A DNA stretch of 64,000 bases from Ideonella paludis (GTDB taxonomy: Bacteria > Pseudomonadota > Gammaproteobacteria > Burkholderiales > Burkholderiaceae_C), in assembly GCF_018069865.1 (NCBI RefSeq), contig NZ_JAGQDG010000001.1, forward strand, positions 62,001 to 126,000, written 5' to 3'. The position numbers were made by a program, and so were the translations under genes. Every line of letters begins with the position of its first letter. Positions within the stretch are counted from its first letter, which is position 1. Positions 63,566 through 64,000 of the stretch are shown one piece after another. Below the pieces are notes generated by a model. The model made no database searches. It was not told the DNA's origin and saw only the letters and a list, made by a program, of their open reading frames with translations.

Positions 63566-64000
63566 GTCACGCCGAAGCTTGGATCGACCTGCTGGCCACC
63601 GCCGCCAGCCCCTTGCTGCCACCAGGACCGGTGGTGGTCATGCACAAGGCCCATCGCATCTTCCCTCTGATCGAGTCCTGCCGACAAGTCGCCTGGGTAC
63701 AAGCTCAGTTGGGCCCGTTCCAGGACTTCGTGGCACATGGCGAGGCCAATCCGAGCTTGCGCCTGCGCTTGGATGCCCAGCGCCAAGCCGCCGAGTCTGT
63801 CGAGTTACTCGGTCAAGCCGCCTTGCGCATGGTGTGCATCCCACATCAGCCGCGCGACGCTGCCGACTTGTTGCGTGTGGTCGAGGCCTGCGCTGACCGC
63901 CCAGGGGCTTGGCTGGTCTATGGGGAGCCGAGCGCCGGCGGCTGGAGTACCTTTGACGCTTGGTTGCGCCAACATGCTCTGCATGAAGCCGCCGACTCCA
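63562..64000 (+). CDS. protein of unknown function, cut by right edge
   Basis: ATG 63562 overlaps the stop of the GT4 gene (ATGA) and the frame stays open to the end of the window, giving at least 146 residues (start MSHAEAWIDLLATAASPLL). Visible sequence includes PPGPVVVMHKAHRIFPLIE, a Gln/Arg-rich helical stretch (RLRLDAQRQAAESVELLGQAALRMV) and AWLVYGEPSAGGWSTFDAWL. No family could be recognised from the partial sequence. Codon use is typical of the surrounding DNA, and translational coupling suggests the same pathway. Confidence 0.6.
   Translation, partial: MSHAEAWIDLLATAASPLLPPGPVVVMHKAHRIFPLIESCRQVAWVQAQLGPFQDFVAHGEANPSLRLRLDAQRQAAESVELLGQAALRMVCIPHQPRDAADLLRVVEACADRPGAWLVYGEPSAGGWSTFDAWLRQHALHEAADS

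Overview
The window looks like chromosome from a high-GC betaproteobacterium, probably Burkholderiales (Comamonadaceae/Sphaerotilaceae-like). The basis is about 60-65% GC, the Acidithiobacillus-type GshA, a porin-glnK-amtB cluster, a yjcH-actP pair and the general protein style. The genus cannot be fixed from sequence alone. No tRNA, rRNA, CRISPR array or insertion sequence was seen.

Layout. (1) 1-6981: four overlapping genes, made up of two paralogous GT61-type glycosyltransferases (the first open at the left edge), an FdtB/QdtB-like sugar aminotransferase and a methyltransferase. (2) 7307-14258: three secreted modular chitinases (one GH19, two GH18), each opening with the same CBM5/12 module, behind a promoter region carrying repeated AGTGGTA operator-like sites. 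(3) 14294-19623: nucleotide-sugar genes (FdtA-like ketoisomerase, GNAT/FemAB-like transferase, LpxA-like acyltransferase, RmlA, GDP-fucose synthase, GDP-mannose dehydratase). (4) 19702-26560: acetate permease pair, AraC regulator, a DUF333-like secreted protein, Rep helicase and a Cu/Zn SOD lipoprotein. (5) 26823-31041: an exopolysaccharide locus of GfcABCD/YjbEFGH type in which GfcC and GfcD are fused. (6) 31091-39292: housekeeping genes (FrnE-like oxidoreductase, VOC protein, GshA, the nitrogen-regulated porin-glnK-amtB operon with a sigma54 promoter and an NtrC site, YifB). (7) 39350-64000: a large capsule locus with two GTs on the minus strand, ABC export genes kpsM-kpsT-kpsE-kpsD, giant multidomain glycosyltransferases, three sulfotransferases, a GT90 enzyme, an alpha/beta hydrolase, an ACP plus ketoacyl synthase, two unknown proteins, a GT4 enzyme and an unknown gene cut by the right edge.

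How it fits together. Most of the window is devoted to building, decorating and exporting surface polysaccharide. RmlA, FdtA-like and FdtB-like proteins point to a dTDP-3-amino-3,6-dideoxyhexose, although RmlB is not here. Gmd and Fcl give GDP-L-fucose. GT61, GT2, GT4, GT31-like and GT90 enzymes would assemble the chain, sulfotransferases and possibly an ACP-dependent acyl route would decorate it, and KpsMTED would export it. The most notable part is a low-GC cassette at about 47.7-56.9 kb. Its left edge lies inside a glycosyltransferase gene, at the junction between its GT2 and GT4 domains. It holds a 1425-residue protein with two repeated N-terminal modules and two different GT-like domains. 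The AT-rich block looks like the exchangeable serotype region of an ABC-dependent capsule locus.
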